Positions 21,514 through 30,031 of a DNA stretch of 39,371 bases are shown in pieces (the first letter of the stretch is position 1; the number at the start of each line of letters is the position of its first letter). The notes under the pieces are model-generated. The model was not told where the DNA came from. It did no database searches and worked only from the letters and a program-made list of their open reading frames with translations. Source of the DNA: Nitrospira sp. (GTDB lineage Bacteria; Nitrospirota; Nitrospiria; Nitrospirales; Nitrospiraceae). The DNA lies in NCBI GenBank assembly GCA_018242685.1, contig JAFEBM010000046.1, positions 1 to 39,371 on the forward strand. The letters are read 5' to 3'. The position numbers and the translations under genes are program-made.

Positions 21514-22965
21514 ATGAACCGTCTCTTCAGACCGACCCTCTCTGCGGGAATCATCATCCTCATCATCGGACTCGCGGCTACATGGACCGGTGCGGCTGGG
21601 CCGTCAGCTTCCCATGCGACATCGCCCGAGTTTTCTCCGTGCAAGAGTCCTTATAAGAAAAAGCCTGTCCCAGCCAAAATACTTCAAGCTCTTGTCCGTT
21701 CACATGAACAATGGATGGAATATCGGGGCAACCCGGATGCCAAACGAATAGAGCTCTGCCAAGCGGATCTGAGCCGGGCAGCACTGACGGGGGCGAACCT
21801 CGAACGGGCCGATCTGGAAGGCGCAATCCTACGTCAGGCGAAGCTGCCTCAGGTCATCCTGGCTCAGGCCAGCCTCGCTGGAGCAGACCTCACCAAATCC
21901 GTCCTCATAGACAGCAATCTCTCTGGAGCCGATCTGCGCTATGCCCGGATCACCGGCACGAATCTCTCACGCGCGATCGGCGATGAAGCCGCCCTCTTTG
22001 GCGCCGTCCTGATCGACGCCAAGTTGAAGGGGGCCTCGTTCGAGCGGGCACAGTTGCAGGGCGCCGATCTCACCTCTGCCGATTTGACCGACAGCAATTT
22101 TGTCGAGGCGTATTTTTACGGAGCGACTCTGAAAGATGCGGTCCTCGTGAACGCCGACCTCACAGGCGCCGACCTGCGTCGCACCATCCTGACCAACGCG
22201 AATCTCTATCGCGCCAACCTTCAGGGCGCCCTCCTGGACCGCGCGCACCTGGAAGCCGCCCGTCTGATCGAAGCCGACTTGGAAGGGGCCTATCTGGACG
22301 AAACGAATTTACGCGGCGCCAATCTCAAGAGAGCGATGCTTCGCGGCACAGATCTCCGGTACGCCGACCTACAGGGCGCAGATCTGCATGACGCCGACCT
22401 GGAAGGAGCCAACCTAGAAGAGGCCGCGCTGGTCAAGGTGGATGTGCACTCGGCGAACCTCCGGATGGCTATTTTGTATCACGCCGTCCTCGATGAAGCC
22501 GATTTCCTGGACGCCAATCTCACTCGCGCGGTCCTCATCGGGGCCAAGGGATTGCACATCAACTTTATGAACGCTGATCTAAACGAACTGTACGCTCCGA
22601 AATCTTCTTTCACTCACGCACGATTCAACAGAGCCAATCTGGAGTCGTCGAATTTCGTCGGCGCAGATCTTCGCGGGTCGAACTTCGGCCATGCCGACAT
22701 GACCCATGCCAATCTTCAGGACACCGATCTTCAAGAAACCAATCTTCAGCATGCCTCCCTAGCCGGAGCCGATTTGAGCGGTGCTCGGCTGGACTCAGCG
22801 GACTTGCATCGCGCGAACTTCAAGGGCGCCATACTCTCGTCGGTCATCGGCCTCACGCAGACACAGCTCAATGCCGCCTGCATCGACGACAAGACCACAT
22901 TGCCGCCTGAGCTCAGCCGTCCGGCTCCCTGCGGTCCTCCCGCAAAGAAGCGGGCTAAGCCATGA
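21514..22965 (+). CDS. Exported pentapeptide-repeat protein
   Basis: A 483-residue protein. The N-terminus (MNRLFRPTLSAGIIILIIGLAATWTGAAG) is a signal peptide, then a short linker with the conserved SPCKSPYKKK. From about residue 81 to 450 the sequence is almost unbroken A(D/N)LxX pentapeptides (for example ADLSRAALTGANLERADLEG), predicting a long right-handed quadrilateral beta-helix. An interruption (GLHINFMNADLNELYAPKSS) sits near residue 350. The end has the common capping motif LTQTQLNAACIDDKTTLPPEL. No enzymatic domain is present; most such proteins are binding scaffolds. AGGAG is eight bases upstream of the ATG; a GTG three bases earlier is possible. The stop overlaps the hydrolase start (ATGA). 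Confidence 0.9.
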   Translation: MNRLFRPTLSAGIIILIIGLAATWTGAAGPSASHATSPEFSPCKSPYKKKPVPAKILQALVRSHEQWMEYRGNPDAKRIELCQADLSRAALTGANLERADLEGAILRQAKLPQVILAQASLAGADLTKSVLIDSNLSGADLRYARITGTNLSRAIGDEAALFGAVLIDAKLKGASFERAQLQGADLTSADLTDSNFVEAYFYGATLKDAVLVNADLTGADLRRTILTNANLYRANLQGALLDRAHLEAARLIEADLEGAYLDETNLRGANLKRAMLRGTDLRYADLQGADLHDADLEGANLEEAALVKVDVHSANLRMAILYHAVLDEADFLDANLTRAVLIGAKGLHINFMNADLNELYAPKSSFTHARFNRANLESSNFVGADLRGSNFGHADMTHANLQDTDLQETNLQHASLAGADLSGARLDSADLHRANFKGAILSSVIGLTQTQLNAACIDDKTTLPPELSRPAPCGPPAKKRAKP

Positions 22966-23612
22966 CCGCCCCACTTGAACACACCGTAAAGATCACAAAA
23001 GAGAACCTTGCCCTGGAGGGAATACTAAGCCTTCCAACCGACTTGCGTGGCGTGGTTGTTTTTGCGCATGGTAGCGGGAGCGGGCGATTAAGCCCTCGCA
23101 ATAGTTTCGTCGCTCGCCATTTGCAGCGAAAGGGATTTGCCACGTTGCTTCTGGATCTCTTAACCGAAGAGGAAGCGGAGGATCGGCGCAACGTGTTCGA
23201 TATCGACCTGCTGGCGGATCGGCTGTTGTTGGCCAAAGCCTGGGTGGAAGCTGACCCACTGACTCGGAATCTGGGAATCGGTTACTTCGGCGCCAGCACC
23301 GGCGCGGCAGCAGCATTGCAAGCTGCGGCGCGAGAGCCATCGAATATCAAGGCCGTGGTGTCACGAGGGGGACGACCAGACCTCGCTGAATCTTATTTGC
23401 CGTCGGTCATCGCTCCGACCTTATTGATCGTCGGTGGCCACGATGAACCGGTGATTGAGATGAACCAGACGGCGTACCGTCTGCTGACCTGCGAAAAGCA
23501 GTTGGTCATCGTCCCCGAAGCAACACACCTTTTCGAAGAGCTAGGGGCCCTGGAACAGGTGGCGGAGCATGCAGGAAGATGGTTTGTGCGCTATTTGGAA
23601 TCCTCTTCCTGA
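22962..23612 (+). CDS. Dienelactone-hydrolase-like alpha/beta hydrolase
   Basis: A 216-residue alpha/beta hydrolase. Seen: GVVVFAHGSGSGRLSPRNSFVAR (oxyanion region), the nucleophile elbow GASTG (in GYFGASTGAAAALQAA), the acid region VGGHDEPV and the histidine VPEATHLFEE. The catalytic Ser-Asp-His triad is therefore complete. Proteins of this type also occur as the second half of phosphoribosyltransferase fusions; here it stands alone. The substrate is unknown. It overlaps the pentapeptide gene by four bases. Its last 70 or so coding bases occur again, 86% identical, at 24968-25037 beyond the Fic gene. Confidence 0.88.
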   Translation: MTAPLEHTVKITKENLALEGILSLPTDLRGVVVFAHGSGSGRLSPRNSFVARHLQRKGFATLLLDLLTEEEAEDRRNVFDIDLLADRLLLAKAWVEADPLTRNLGIGYFGASTGAAAALQAAAREPSNIKAVVSRGGRPDLAESYLPSVIAPTLLIVGGHDEPVIEMNQTAYRLLTCEKQLVIVPEATHLFEELGALEQVAEHAGRWFVRYLESSS

Positions 23613-23709
23613 ACCACCCTTCCATCAATCAATAGCGATAAGAGCGTCCTTGATGAAGGGGTTAGTCGCTGGTGATAAATCAGCTCCCCTTTTAAGAACG
23701 GCGTCCAGA

Positions 23710-23783
23710 CATTTGACATATAACCGCCTTTTATATCAATTTAAGGCCGTGCATTTGACATAACGATCGGACTTACGTCAAAT
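23710..23783 (+). promoter_or_regulatory. Repeated TTGACA-containing elements upstream of the Fic gene
   Basis: CATTTGACATA occurs at 23710-23720 and 23752-23762, and an inverted near-copy TTACGTCAAAT lies at 23773-23783. Thus the second and third form an imperfect dyad. Both direct copies contain a perfect -35 TTGACA; the second has TCAAAT at 17-bp spacing. The Fic ATG at 23807 has no ribosome site. These look like paired operators over the promoter. Confidence 0.4.
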
Positions 23784-23806
23784 CGAGAATGTAAACATAA
23801 AAATCT

Positions 23807-24943
23807 ATGGATATCAGCGAGTTCAAAGCCGGTGAATACGAGCAACAATATGAATACCGGAGTTTTTTACCTGCTCTGATCAATCAAGAATGGATTGTTT
23901 CCGACCCGCAGATCCTCACACTCCTTGAAGAGGCAAATCGTCTGCTTGGGGAGTTGAACGCGTTCTCTCAGCTCATCCCAGACGTGGATTTCTTTATCCG
24001 CATGCACATTACCAAGGAAGCGACTACTTCCAGCCGTATAGAAGGCACCCAGACCAATATTGAAGAGGCTCTGGTCAGCAAGCTCGATGTCGATCCGGAA
24101 AAACGTGATGACTGGCAGGAAGTCCACAACTACATACAGGCGATTAATTTCGCCATCAAACAATTGAGCCAGATGCCCTTGTCGAACCGGCTCTTGCGTG
24201 AAACACACGCAGTGCTGTTACGCGGTGTGCGAGGTAGGCATAAACAGCCTGGCGAATTTCGTACCAGCCAAAACTGGATCGGCGTCAGTCTCAAACACGC
24301 CACATTTATCCCGCCGCATCACCAGCATGTGCCGGACCTGATGAGCGACCTGGAAAAGTTCATGCACAATGACCAAATCCATGTTCCCCACCTGCTCAAG
24401 ATCGCGCTCATGCATTATCAGTTCGAGACCATCCATCCATTCCTAGATGGGAACGGGCGGTTAGGCCGCTTGCTCATCGTGCTGTACTTGGTCGGCTTTG
24501 GCCTGCTGCATAAGCCAGCCCTCTATCTCTCCGATTTCTTCGAGCGACACAAGGCCGAATATTACGATCAGCTGATGGCCGTTCGTACTACCCACAAGCT
24601 GGAGCCATGGCTGCGGTTCTTCTTGCTCGGTATGCGTGAGACGACCGGTATGTCTATTCAAGTGTTCAAAGACATTCTCGCCCTAAAGGAACGCATCGAA
24701 CGCAAACACCTGCCGACGTTCCATGTTCGCCGACAGGCCAATGCCCAAGCGCTTATGCGATCACTCTACCAGACTCCAGTGACCAGTGTAAAAATCGTGA
24801 CTGCTCTGATTGAAACTCAAACCAACACCGCCGCTGCGCTTATCGACGACTTCGTCAAGCTTGGGATCTTAAAAGAGTTCACCGGTCAGAGGCGCAATCG
24901 CCTTTTCATCTTCGAGGAATACGTACGGCTGTTCAAGCGATAG
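23807..24943 (+). CDS. Fic-family AMP-transferase with internal inhibitory helix
   Basis: A 378-residue Fic protein that would attach AMP (or another nucleotide moiety) to a target hydroxyl. The catalytic motif HPFLDGNGRLGR (210-221) is complete, with His210 and the phosphate-binding loop. An N-terminal inhibition motif of the S-x3-E-G type, SSRIEG (75-80, Glu79), makes this a class II, self-inhibited Fic. Residues about 165-175 (TFIPPHHQHV) are the beta-flap that docks targets. The C-terminal 90 residues resemble a winged helix (SVKIVTALIETQTNTAAALIDDF), suggesting DNA binding or autoregulation. Composition is AT-richer than the neighbours and no ribosome site is visible. It is flanked by two copies of the hydrolase 3' end, which points to acquisition. 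Confidence 0.93.
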   Translation: MDISEFKAGEYEQQYEYRSFLPALINQEWIVSDPQILTLLEEANRLLGELNAFSQLIPDVDFFIRMHITKEATTSSRIEGTQTNIEEALVSKLDVDPEKRDDWQEVHNYIQAINFAIKQLSQMPLSNRLLRETHAVLLRGVRGRHKQPGEFRTSQNWIGVSLKHATFIPPHHQHVPDLMSDLEKFMHNDQIHVPHLLKIALMHYQFETIHPFLDGNGRLGRLLIVLYLVGFGLLHKPALYLSDFFERHKAEYYDQLMAVRTTHKLEPWLRFFLLGMRETTGMSIQVFKDILALKERIERKHLPTFHVRRQANAQALMRSLYQTPVTSVKIVTALIETQTNTAAALIDDFVKLGILKEFTGQRRNRLFIFEEYVRLFKR

Positions 24944-24967
24944 ACTGCCCCGCTTACTCCACAAGCA

Positions 24968-25047
24968 CGACGCACCTCTTCGAAGAGCTCGGCACCTTGG
25001 AACAGGTGGCGGAGCATGCGGGGGGATGGTTTGTGCGGCACCTATGA
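24968..25047 (+). pseudogene. 3'-end remnant of a second hydrolase gene copy
   Basis: Bases 24968-25037 match 23521-23590 of the hydrolase gene at 60 of 70 positions. The remnant stays in frame, reading HLFEELGTLEQVAEHAGGW and ending at TGA 25045-25047. Most differences are synonymous (CTT/CTC, GGG/GGC, CTG/TTG), so this is a diverged allele of the same gene and not a recent copy. The 5' part is missing; the Fic gene lies between the intact gene and this fragment. Confidence 0.75.
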
Positions 25048-25065
25048 CACGCGCGATGAGAGGGC

Positions 25066-25362
25066 TTAGTTCCTTCCGTGATCTGAAAGTAGGAGTGTTC
25101 TCAATTCTTCATAGACATTGCGACGAGGGCCGACAAAGACGACATCGAGGCTCGATTCTTCATCGTGAAGTCGATAGATAATGCGATACGTCCGAACGCG
25201 ATACGCCCGTAGTCCTGCTAACTCAAACTGAAGGGCGTGTCCTGCGAGAGGAACCACAAGTAGGTCTCTGATACCCTGCTTGATCTCGCGCTTGACTTGA
25301 GGATGGAGTTTCCGAATTCGTTCGGCCGCTTCCTTGGTATACCGAGCCCGATACCCTTTCAC
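25066..25362 (-). CDS. RelE/ParE-superfamily toxin
   Basis: A 98-residue toxin: YRARYTKEAAERIRKLHPQVKREIKQGI at the N-terminus, then FELAGLRAYRVRTYRIIYRL and VFVGPRRNVYEEL. This is the RelE/ParE fold; the PRRNVYEEL end is common in YefM-partnered toxins. The likely action is mRNA cleavage on the ribosome, but gyrase inhibition cannot be excluded. It starts at a GTG overlapping the antitoxin stop by four bases. It is unrelated at sequence level to the toxin at 8629, apart from the fold. Confidence 0.88.
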   Translation of the reverse strand: MKGYRARYTKEAAERIRKLHPQVKREIKQGIRDLLVVPLAGHALQFELAGLRAYRVRTYRIIYRLHDEESSLDVVFVGPRRNVYEELRTLLLSDHGRN

Positions 25363-25637
25363 AGAGTCTCACGGCCAAACACCGCCTCATGGGAGACCCA
25401 TTGCCCTTTCTCTGCCTGTTTTAATGACCGACGAAGCCCTCGCATTGCCTTCTGATCGCTGAGAATCTCGATTGTCTCCATAAGCCCCTCGAACTGGTCC
25501 ATGCTCAGCAGCACCGCTGAGGGAACGCCGTCGCGCGTGATCGCAACGATCTCCTGCTTGTGTTTCATCCGTCGGATCAAATCCAATAGTTTGTTTTTGG
25601 CCTCGCTCACCGAGACGAACTCGTCGACCTGCGGCAT
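25359..25637 (-). CDS. Phd/YefM-family antitoxin
   Basis: A 92-residue antitoxin. The N-terminal VSVSEAKNKLLDLIRRMKHKQEIVAITRDGVPSAVLLSMDQFEGLMET is the Phd/YefM dimerisation and DNA-binding domain. The C-terminal helix (MRGLRRSLKQAEKGQWVSHEAV) would cover the toxin. The ATG at 25637 follows GGAGG at five-base spacing; a TTG at 25649 is less likely. The promoter upstream has a palindrome centred on the -10 box, fitting autoregulation by the antitoxin or complex. Confidence 0.9.
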   Translation of the reverse strand: MPQVDEFVSVSEAKNKLLDLIRRMKHKQEIVAITRDGVPSAVLLSMDQFEGLMETIEILSDQKAMRGLRRSLKQAEKGQWVSHEAVFGRETL

Positions 25638-25663
25638 AACGACCTCCAATGGGCTACATTAAT

Positions 25664-25696
25664 AGCCATTATAATGGCTGGCCTGACTGCTGACAA
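25664..25696 (-). promoter_or_regulatory. Near-consensus promoter with palindromic operator for the YefM/RelE module
   Basis: On the minus strand TTGTCA (25696-25691) and TATAAT (25673-25668) are separated by exactly 17 bp. The -10 lies in the centre of the perfect 16-bp palindrome AGCCATTATAATGGCT (25664-25679). This is a strong sigma-70-type promoter with a built-in repressor site. The antitoxin starts about 31 bp downstream. Confidence 0.8.
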
Positions 25697-25801
25697 GCGA
25701 GTGAGGATACAACGCAAGGAAGATATCCGACCAAGCGAGATCAAATCGGTTTCGGGCCGGTGAACTATTCCTCTTGCGACTTGCGGCGACGGTCCTCGGA
25801 C

Positions 25802-28800
25802 TTATGCGCTCGGCGAGAGCAGGAAATCGAAGTCGGCTTTCGTCAGCACGCCTTGCCCGGCACCGCGCACTACGCCGGCCATGACGGCATCGTACAACTC
25901 GAGCTTTCGCTGCTTGAGCGCCATCATCTTCTCCTCGATGCTGTGGCGCATGAGAATCCGTACGATCGAGACCGTCTGCTTCTGCCCGATGCGGTGGGCG
26001 CGGTCCGATGCCTGGCGCTCCACCGCCGGATTCCACCAGGGGTCCAGATGAAAGACATAGCTCGCTCGAGTAAGATTCAACCCCTGCCCTCCCGCTTTGA
26101 GACTTAGGAGAAATACGCCCGGCTGTTCACCGGTCTGAAACGCGCTCACGCGGGTCTTGCGCGCAGCCGGCGCCGTGGACCCGTCCAGCCGGTGATAGGG
26201 CAGCCCGTGCCGGGTGCACGCTTCCTGCACGAGGTCCAGAAAGCTGGTGAACTGCGAGAACACCAGGGCGCTGTGCCCCTCGTCTCGCAAGACGTGTAGC
26301 CGCTCCACCAGAAAGCCGAGCTTGGGCGAGGGCTCGTCGGCTTGATTTGTGAGGAGGCGGGGTGAAAGGCAGACTTGCCGAAGTTTAAGAATGGCTGTGA
26401 GCGCGATGAACTGGGCTTGCCCGGAGGTCTTGGTGCGATAGGCATCGTCGATCATGGAACGAACCTGGTCGACCATCTGTTGGTAGAGCGCCTTTTGGCG
26501 GTCGGTCAACTCGAGGAACACCTCGTGCTCGATTTTCGGCGGGAGGTCATGGAGGATCTCGGCTTTGGTCCGCCGCAGAATGAAGGGCCGCGTCCGGCGC
26601 AGCAACCGATCCAGCGTGCGCCCCGCGACACGTTTCAGGTTCGTCTTGAATCGATCGTACTCGCCGAGGAGTCCGGGCACGCACAGGTCGATCACGGAGA
26701 AATACTCGCCCAAATGATTTTCGAGCGGCGTGCCGGTCAGCGCGATCTTGAAGCGCCCCTTGAGCCGGCGGACCGCTCCCGTGGTGTCCGCCTGGATGTT
26801 TTTCACCGCCTGCGCTTCGTCGAACACGATCGCGTGGAACGCCATCCGCTCCAAGATGTCGATGTCCCGGCGAACGATCCCGTAGGTCGTGAGGACGACC
26901 TCGCCGTCGTTGATATCGATCGCCCGCTCGCTCCCGCTGTAGATATGGATCTTCAAGCCGGGCGCGAAACGAGCCAGTTCCTGCTCCCAATTGAACACGA
27001 GACTCGTCGGCACAACGACCAGATGAGGACCCTTCACGGCACGAGCCGTCTTGATGCACCCCTCTTCGATGGCGGCCAGCAGGCAGATGGCCTGAACGGT
27101 CTTGCCTAATCCCATATCATCGGCCAAGCAGGCGCCGAATCGATGCTCGTAGAGAAACGCCAGCCAGGCATAGCCGTCCCGCTGATAGGGGCGCAACGTC
27201 GCATGTAAACCCTTCGGCAGCGGCGGCCTCTCGATCTGTTCGAATTCCAGCAAACGCGCGAGTACCGCCTCGTCCTCGGCGGGCAACGACACGGGGATGC
27301 CCTGCTCGCGCAGCGCCAGCCAGTCGAGAATCTGTAATCGTGACACACGCACGACCGGCGCCGTTTTCTGATCCTCAAGCGCATCACCCGTAAGACCGAT
27401 GATCGCGCGCAGCCGCTCCACGGTCTGGCCATCCAAAACCCGCAGGCCATGCGTCGTACGGATCAGTCCGCCCTGCCGGAGGGCCGCCCGCCATTCCGCC
27501 TCGTCGATCACCACCCCGTCGCAGCGAATTTCCGGCCGGATTTCGAACCAGTCGATCCCGGTCCCCTCTCGGTCCTGACGCCCGACTTGGACGGAGCAGT
27601 CCCACCGAATGGGCCGGAGCGGTGTGTCCTCATACAGCAATGCGATCCCGGCCGCCGTCAGTTTTTCCAAAAGATCCTGCAGTCGTTGGAACAGCGTGCG
27701 CGGGTCGATCGTCATCGCGTCGTAAGAGGGCATGCCGCGAAATACTTCCGGGCCGAAGGCCTCAAAAGGAGTCCGGTACAGCAGCACTTCGCGGGGTTTG
27801 TCGATTGCGCGGAGCGTCCACCTCCCTCTCTCGACCTGCAACCGCACATCTTGACCGGCATACACTGACAGATGTTGTCTCAACCATTGAGCGGCCTCAA
27901 GACGGATGCTCCGCGCCCAATCGGTCTGATCCAGCGCCGTCTTGATGCGGCGGTCTCGCTCCTTGGCCTCGCTGACGGTAAGCAACGTGAAGAACAGATC
28001 GTAGAGCACGCCCTTGTGTTTCTGCGCGCGCAGCGGGCTGGACACGGCCCGGCCTTGCTCCAACGCCCGGATGAAGGAAAAGGTCGAGGCGCTTGGAACA
28101 AATCGATCCCCACCTCGCCGGCATTGTGTCCGTAACGTCCATGCAGCGGTCGGCGTGTCGGCCTCGTCGGAGGGAGGCGCCAGAATTAACGCGTACGACA
28201 CCTCCTCACCCGGCGCGGGGGTGGAAAAATGAACCGGCGCCTCTTTCCCATCCGCGCGCAACAGCAGATCGTGCAACGTCTTGTCGGCCTGTTTGTGGAT
28301 CAAATCGATCTGAGCGGCTTGGAACTCGTCTCCTGTGATGGTGAACTCTGTCTCATGGTGAATGCCCTGCCGGAGCCCAGAGCCCCGGCCATCCGGCAGA
28401 GTCACTGCGTACAGCGTCTCGGCCGACCCGCCGGCATAACCATAGGCGTTGAGACCTTCGAAGCCGTTGCGCAATGCGCGAAACGAAGCCCATCCGCTTT
28501 CGTCCTCCAAGAGGAGCAAGCGGCGTCCGCTTACATCGGCCACAAAGCTGCGAAACCTGACGATCCGATCGAGTACCGTTCCATCGGCTATGCAGACCGC
28601 GCGAACCTTCACGTCATCACCGGCAAGAGCGATCTCCGTCTTGCTCCGGCATGTGACCGACGGGGTCCATTGAAGGACGATAGATTCGCGGCCGATTTTC
28701 AGCACGATCGGGAATCGGCGCTTGGAGTAGCGGAGATAGCGCAGCAGAGGCTCGTCTCCATACCCTGCGGAAAACCGGGACGGATTCAGCAGTGGACGCA

Positions 28801-29431
28801 GCTCTGGCGGCAACGCGGGGGTCCATCCTGCAGGAAGCCGTACGCCGTTCCGGTAGATCACGAGTTGCAGATACGACTGACCGACGTCGATGACAATTTC
28901 ATAGCCAGACACAAGGGGACCGTCTCCATTCTGTAGGGAGACTGTTCCCTTAATCGGACCCGTCTCAGCCAGATCGCCTAACAATTCGGTTCGGAGCACA
29001 GTCAGGTGGACTTGTTGCCGATCGGACAATTGAAACGTTCCAGGTGAAAGCAGATGTTTGGTGGCGAAGCAGGCGCACAAGACATGTTTGCAGAGCCAGT
29101 CGGGATCCCACGCCGGACAATCACAGGAGGCAGACAGGAACTCGCCGTCGAGAGAAAAGTTGACCTTGTACAGCCTGGTTCCCTGCACCTGCGCCGTCAG
29201 CGTGGCGCCATCCTTTCCCCAGACATAGTGCTGAAGCCGCTGTTGCCGGTAATAGTCGTACCCCCGGACAACAGACTGCTTCGGCGCCATCGTATATAGA
29301 TCGTTGACCGAGAGGGCACGAAACGCGGCAAAAAGCGCTGCCGAGACAGGAGCAGGAGTATGGGGACTAACCTTCGTTTCAGAAAGGAGATCACCTCCCT
29401 CTCTGTGACGGGACGCAGGCTTTTTGCGCAT
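25802..29431 (-). CDS. SNF2-family ATPase with SWIM zinc finger
   Basis: A 1209-residue DNA-dependent ATPase. The SWIM zinc finger (Cys103, Cys105, Cys114, His116; CDCPAWDPDWLCKH) lies near the N-terminus. A long, poorly conserved middle region (about 130-720) follows. The SNF2 motor spans about 745-1205: DDMGLGKT near 775, VVPTSLVFNWEQEL, VVLTTYGIV, a DEAQ box (VFDEAQAVKN), ALTGTPLEN, then VFSQFTSFLDL, LKAGGQGLNLT and QASDRAHRIGQ. Bacterial relatives are RapA/HepA-like remodelers that may act in transcription recycling or repair. No restriction or phage-defence partner is adjacent. The ATG at 29431 has no good ribosome site, yet no better start follows before the SWIM finger. Confidence 0.92.
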   Translation of the reverse strand: MRKKPASRHREGGDLLSETKVSPHTPAPVSAALFAAFRALSVNDLYTMAPKQSVVRGYDYYRQQRLQHYVWGKDGATLTAQVQGTRLYKVNFSLDGEFLSASCDCPAWDPDWLCKHVLCACFATKHLLSPGTFQLSDRQQVHLTVLRTELLGDLAETGPIKGTVSLQNGDGPLVSGYEIVIDVGQSYLQLVIYRNGVRLPAGWTPALPPELRPLLNPSRFSAGYGDEPLLRYLRYSKRRFPIVLKIGRESIVLQWTPSVTCRSKTEIALAGDDVKVRAVCIADGTVLDRIVRFRSFVADVSGRRLLLLEDESGWASFRALRNGFEGLNAYGYAGGSAETLYAVTLPDGRGSGLRQGIHHETEFTITGDEFQAAQIDLIHKQADKTLHDLLLRADGKEAPVHFSTPAPGEEVSYALILAPPSDEADTPTAAWTLRTQCRRGGDRFVPSASTFSFIRALEQGRAVSSPLRAQKHKGVLYDLFFTLLTVSEAKERDRRIKTALDQTDWARSIRLEAAQWLRQHLSVYAGQDVRLQVERGRWTLRAIDKPREVLLYRTPFEAFGPEVFRGMPSYDAMTIDPRTLFQRLQDLLEKLTAAGIALLYEDTPLRPIRWDCSVQVGRQDREGTGIDWFEIRPEIRCDGVVIDEAEWRAALRQGGLIRTTHGLRVLDGQTVERLRAIIGLTGDALEDQKTAPVVRVSRLQILDWLALREQGIPVSLPAEDEAVLARLLEFEQIERPPLPKGLHATLRPYQRDGYAWLAFLYEHRFGACLADDMGLGKTVQAICLLAAIEEGCIKTARAVKGPHLVVVPTSLVFNWEQELARFAPGLKIHIYSGSERAIDINDGEVVLTTYGIVRRDIDILERMAFHAIVFDEAQAVKNIQADTTGAVRRLKGRFKIALTGTPLENHLGEYFSVIDLCVPGLLGEYDRFKTNLKRVAGRTLDRLLRRTRPFILRRTKAEILHDLPPKIEHEVFLELTDRQKALYQQMVDQVRSMIDDAYRTKTSGQAQFIALTAILKLRQVCLSPRLLTNQADEPSPKLGFLVERLHVLRDEGHSALVFSQFTSFLDLVQEACTRHGLPYHRLDGSTAPAARKTRVSAFQTGEQPGVFLLSLKAGGQGLNLTRASYVFHLDPWWNPAVERQASDRAHRIGQKQTVSIVRILMRHSIEEKMMALKQRKLELYDAVMAGVVRGAGQGVLTKADFDFLLSPSA

Positions 29432-29503
29432 GACACGACACTATATCGGGCGAGGAAGAGCCTCATCAAGCAGCGATACAAGAAGATCTGTGAGACGGTA
29501 GAA

Positions 29504-30031
29504 TCAGCTTGCGATTGCTTTCTTCACATATTCCAGTATTTGCTCTGCTGCTTCCTTTGCGTGGAGTTTCGTCGTATCGATCCTCACTTCCGGATTGACC
29601 GGTGCTTCGTAAGGATCTTGCAAGCCCGGTACGGTAGAGGATTCCCCGCGCTGGCCTCGCTGATACGTCCCCTTATAATCGCGCTGCATAGCCAGTTCCA
29701 ACGGACATTCCACCCACACCTCGATGAACCTCGGAATCTGGCTTCGGGCAAAGTCGCGATAGACCCTTCTATTGGCTGTCGCATCGAAGATGACCATGAC
29801 ACCATGCGCCACGAGCTTCGCACCCATGAACGCGAGTGAACGATAGAACAGATCACGTTCGACAACGCTGTAAGTCGGATGAGGCGTCAAGATTCGTCGA
29901 ACAGCATCCGATTCAAACACCTCAACAGAACCGATCTCCTCTAGTTTCGGCTTCAGGGCGGCGGCAATCGTGCTCTTTCCTGAGGCAGGCAAACCGGTGA
30001 GCCAAACGGCAATGGAGCTGTAATCTCTCAT
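29504..30031 (-). CDS. Adenylylsulfate-kinase-like P-loop kinase
   Basis: A 175-residue P-loop kinase of the CysC type. Walker A GLPASGKST is at residues 13-21. The later signature DPYEAPVNPEVRIDT, shared with APS kinases, and CPLELAMQRD are present. The usual DGD-x-VR motif has become ESDAVR, so the substrate may not be adenylylsulfate. No sulfate-assimilation genes (cysD, cysN, cysH) lie nearby. The ATG shares a base with the stop of the upstream APH-like gene (TGATG), so the two kinases are translationally coupled; a TTG nine bases upstream is less likely. It is tempting to see both as acting on one small molecule, an inference. Confidence 0.85.
   Translation of the reverse strand: MRDYSSIAVWLTGLPASGKSTIAAALKPKLEEIGSVEVFESDAVRRILTPHPTYSVVERDLFYRSLAFMGAKLVAHGVMVIFDATANRRVYRDFARSQIPRFIEVWVECPLELAMQRDYKGTYQRGQRGESSTVPGLQDPYEAPVNPEVRIDTTKLHAKEAAEQILEYVKKAIAS

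Noticed and set aside
29388..29400. Strong ribosome-site-like GGGAGGTGATC within the N-terminus of the SNF2 gene (minus strand)
   Set aside because: No start codon follows at usable spacing, so it does not support a later start. Probably coincidence.
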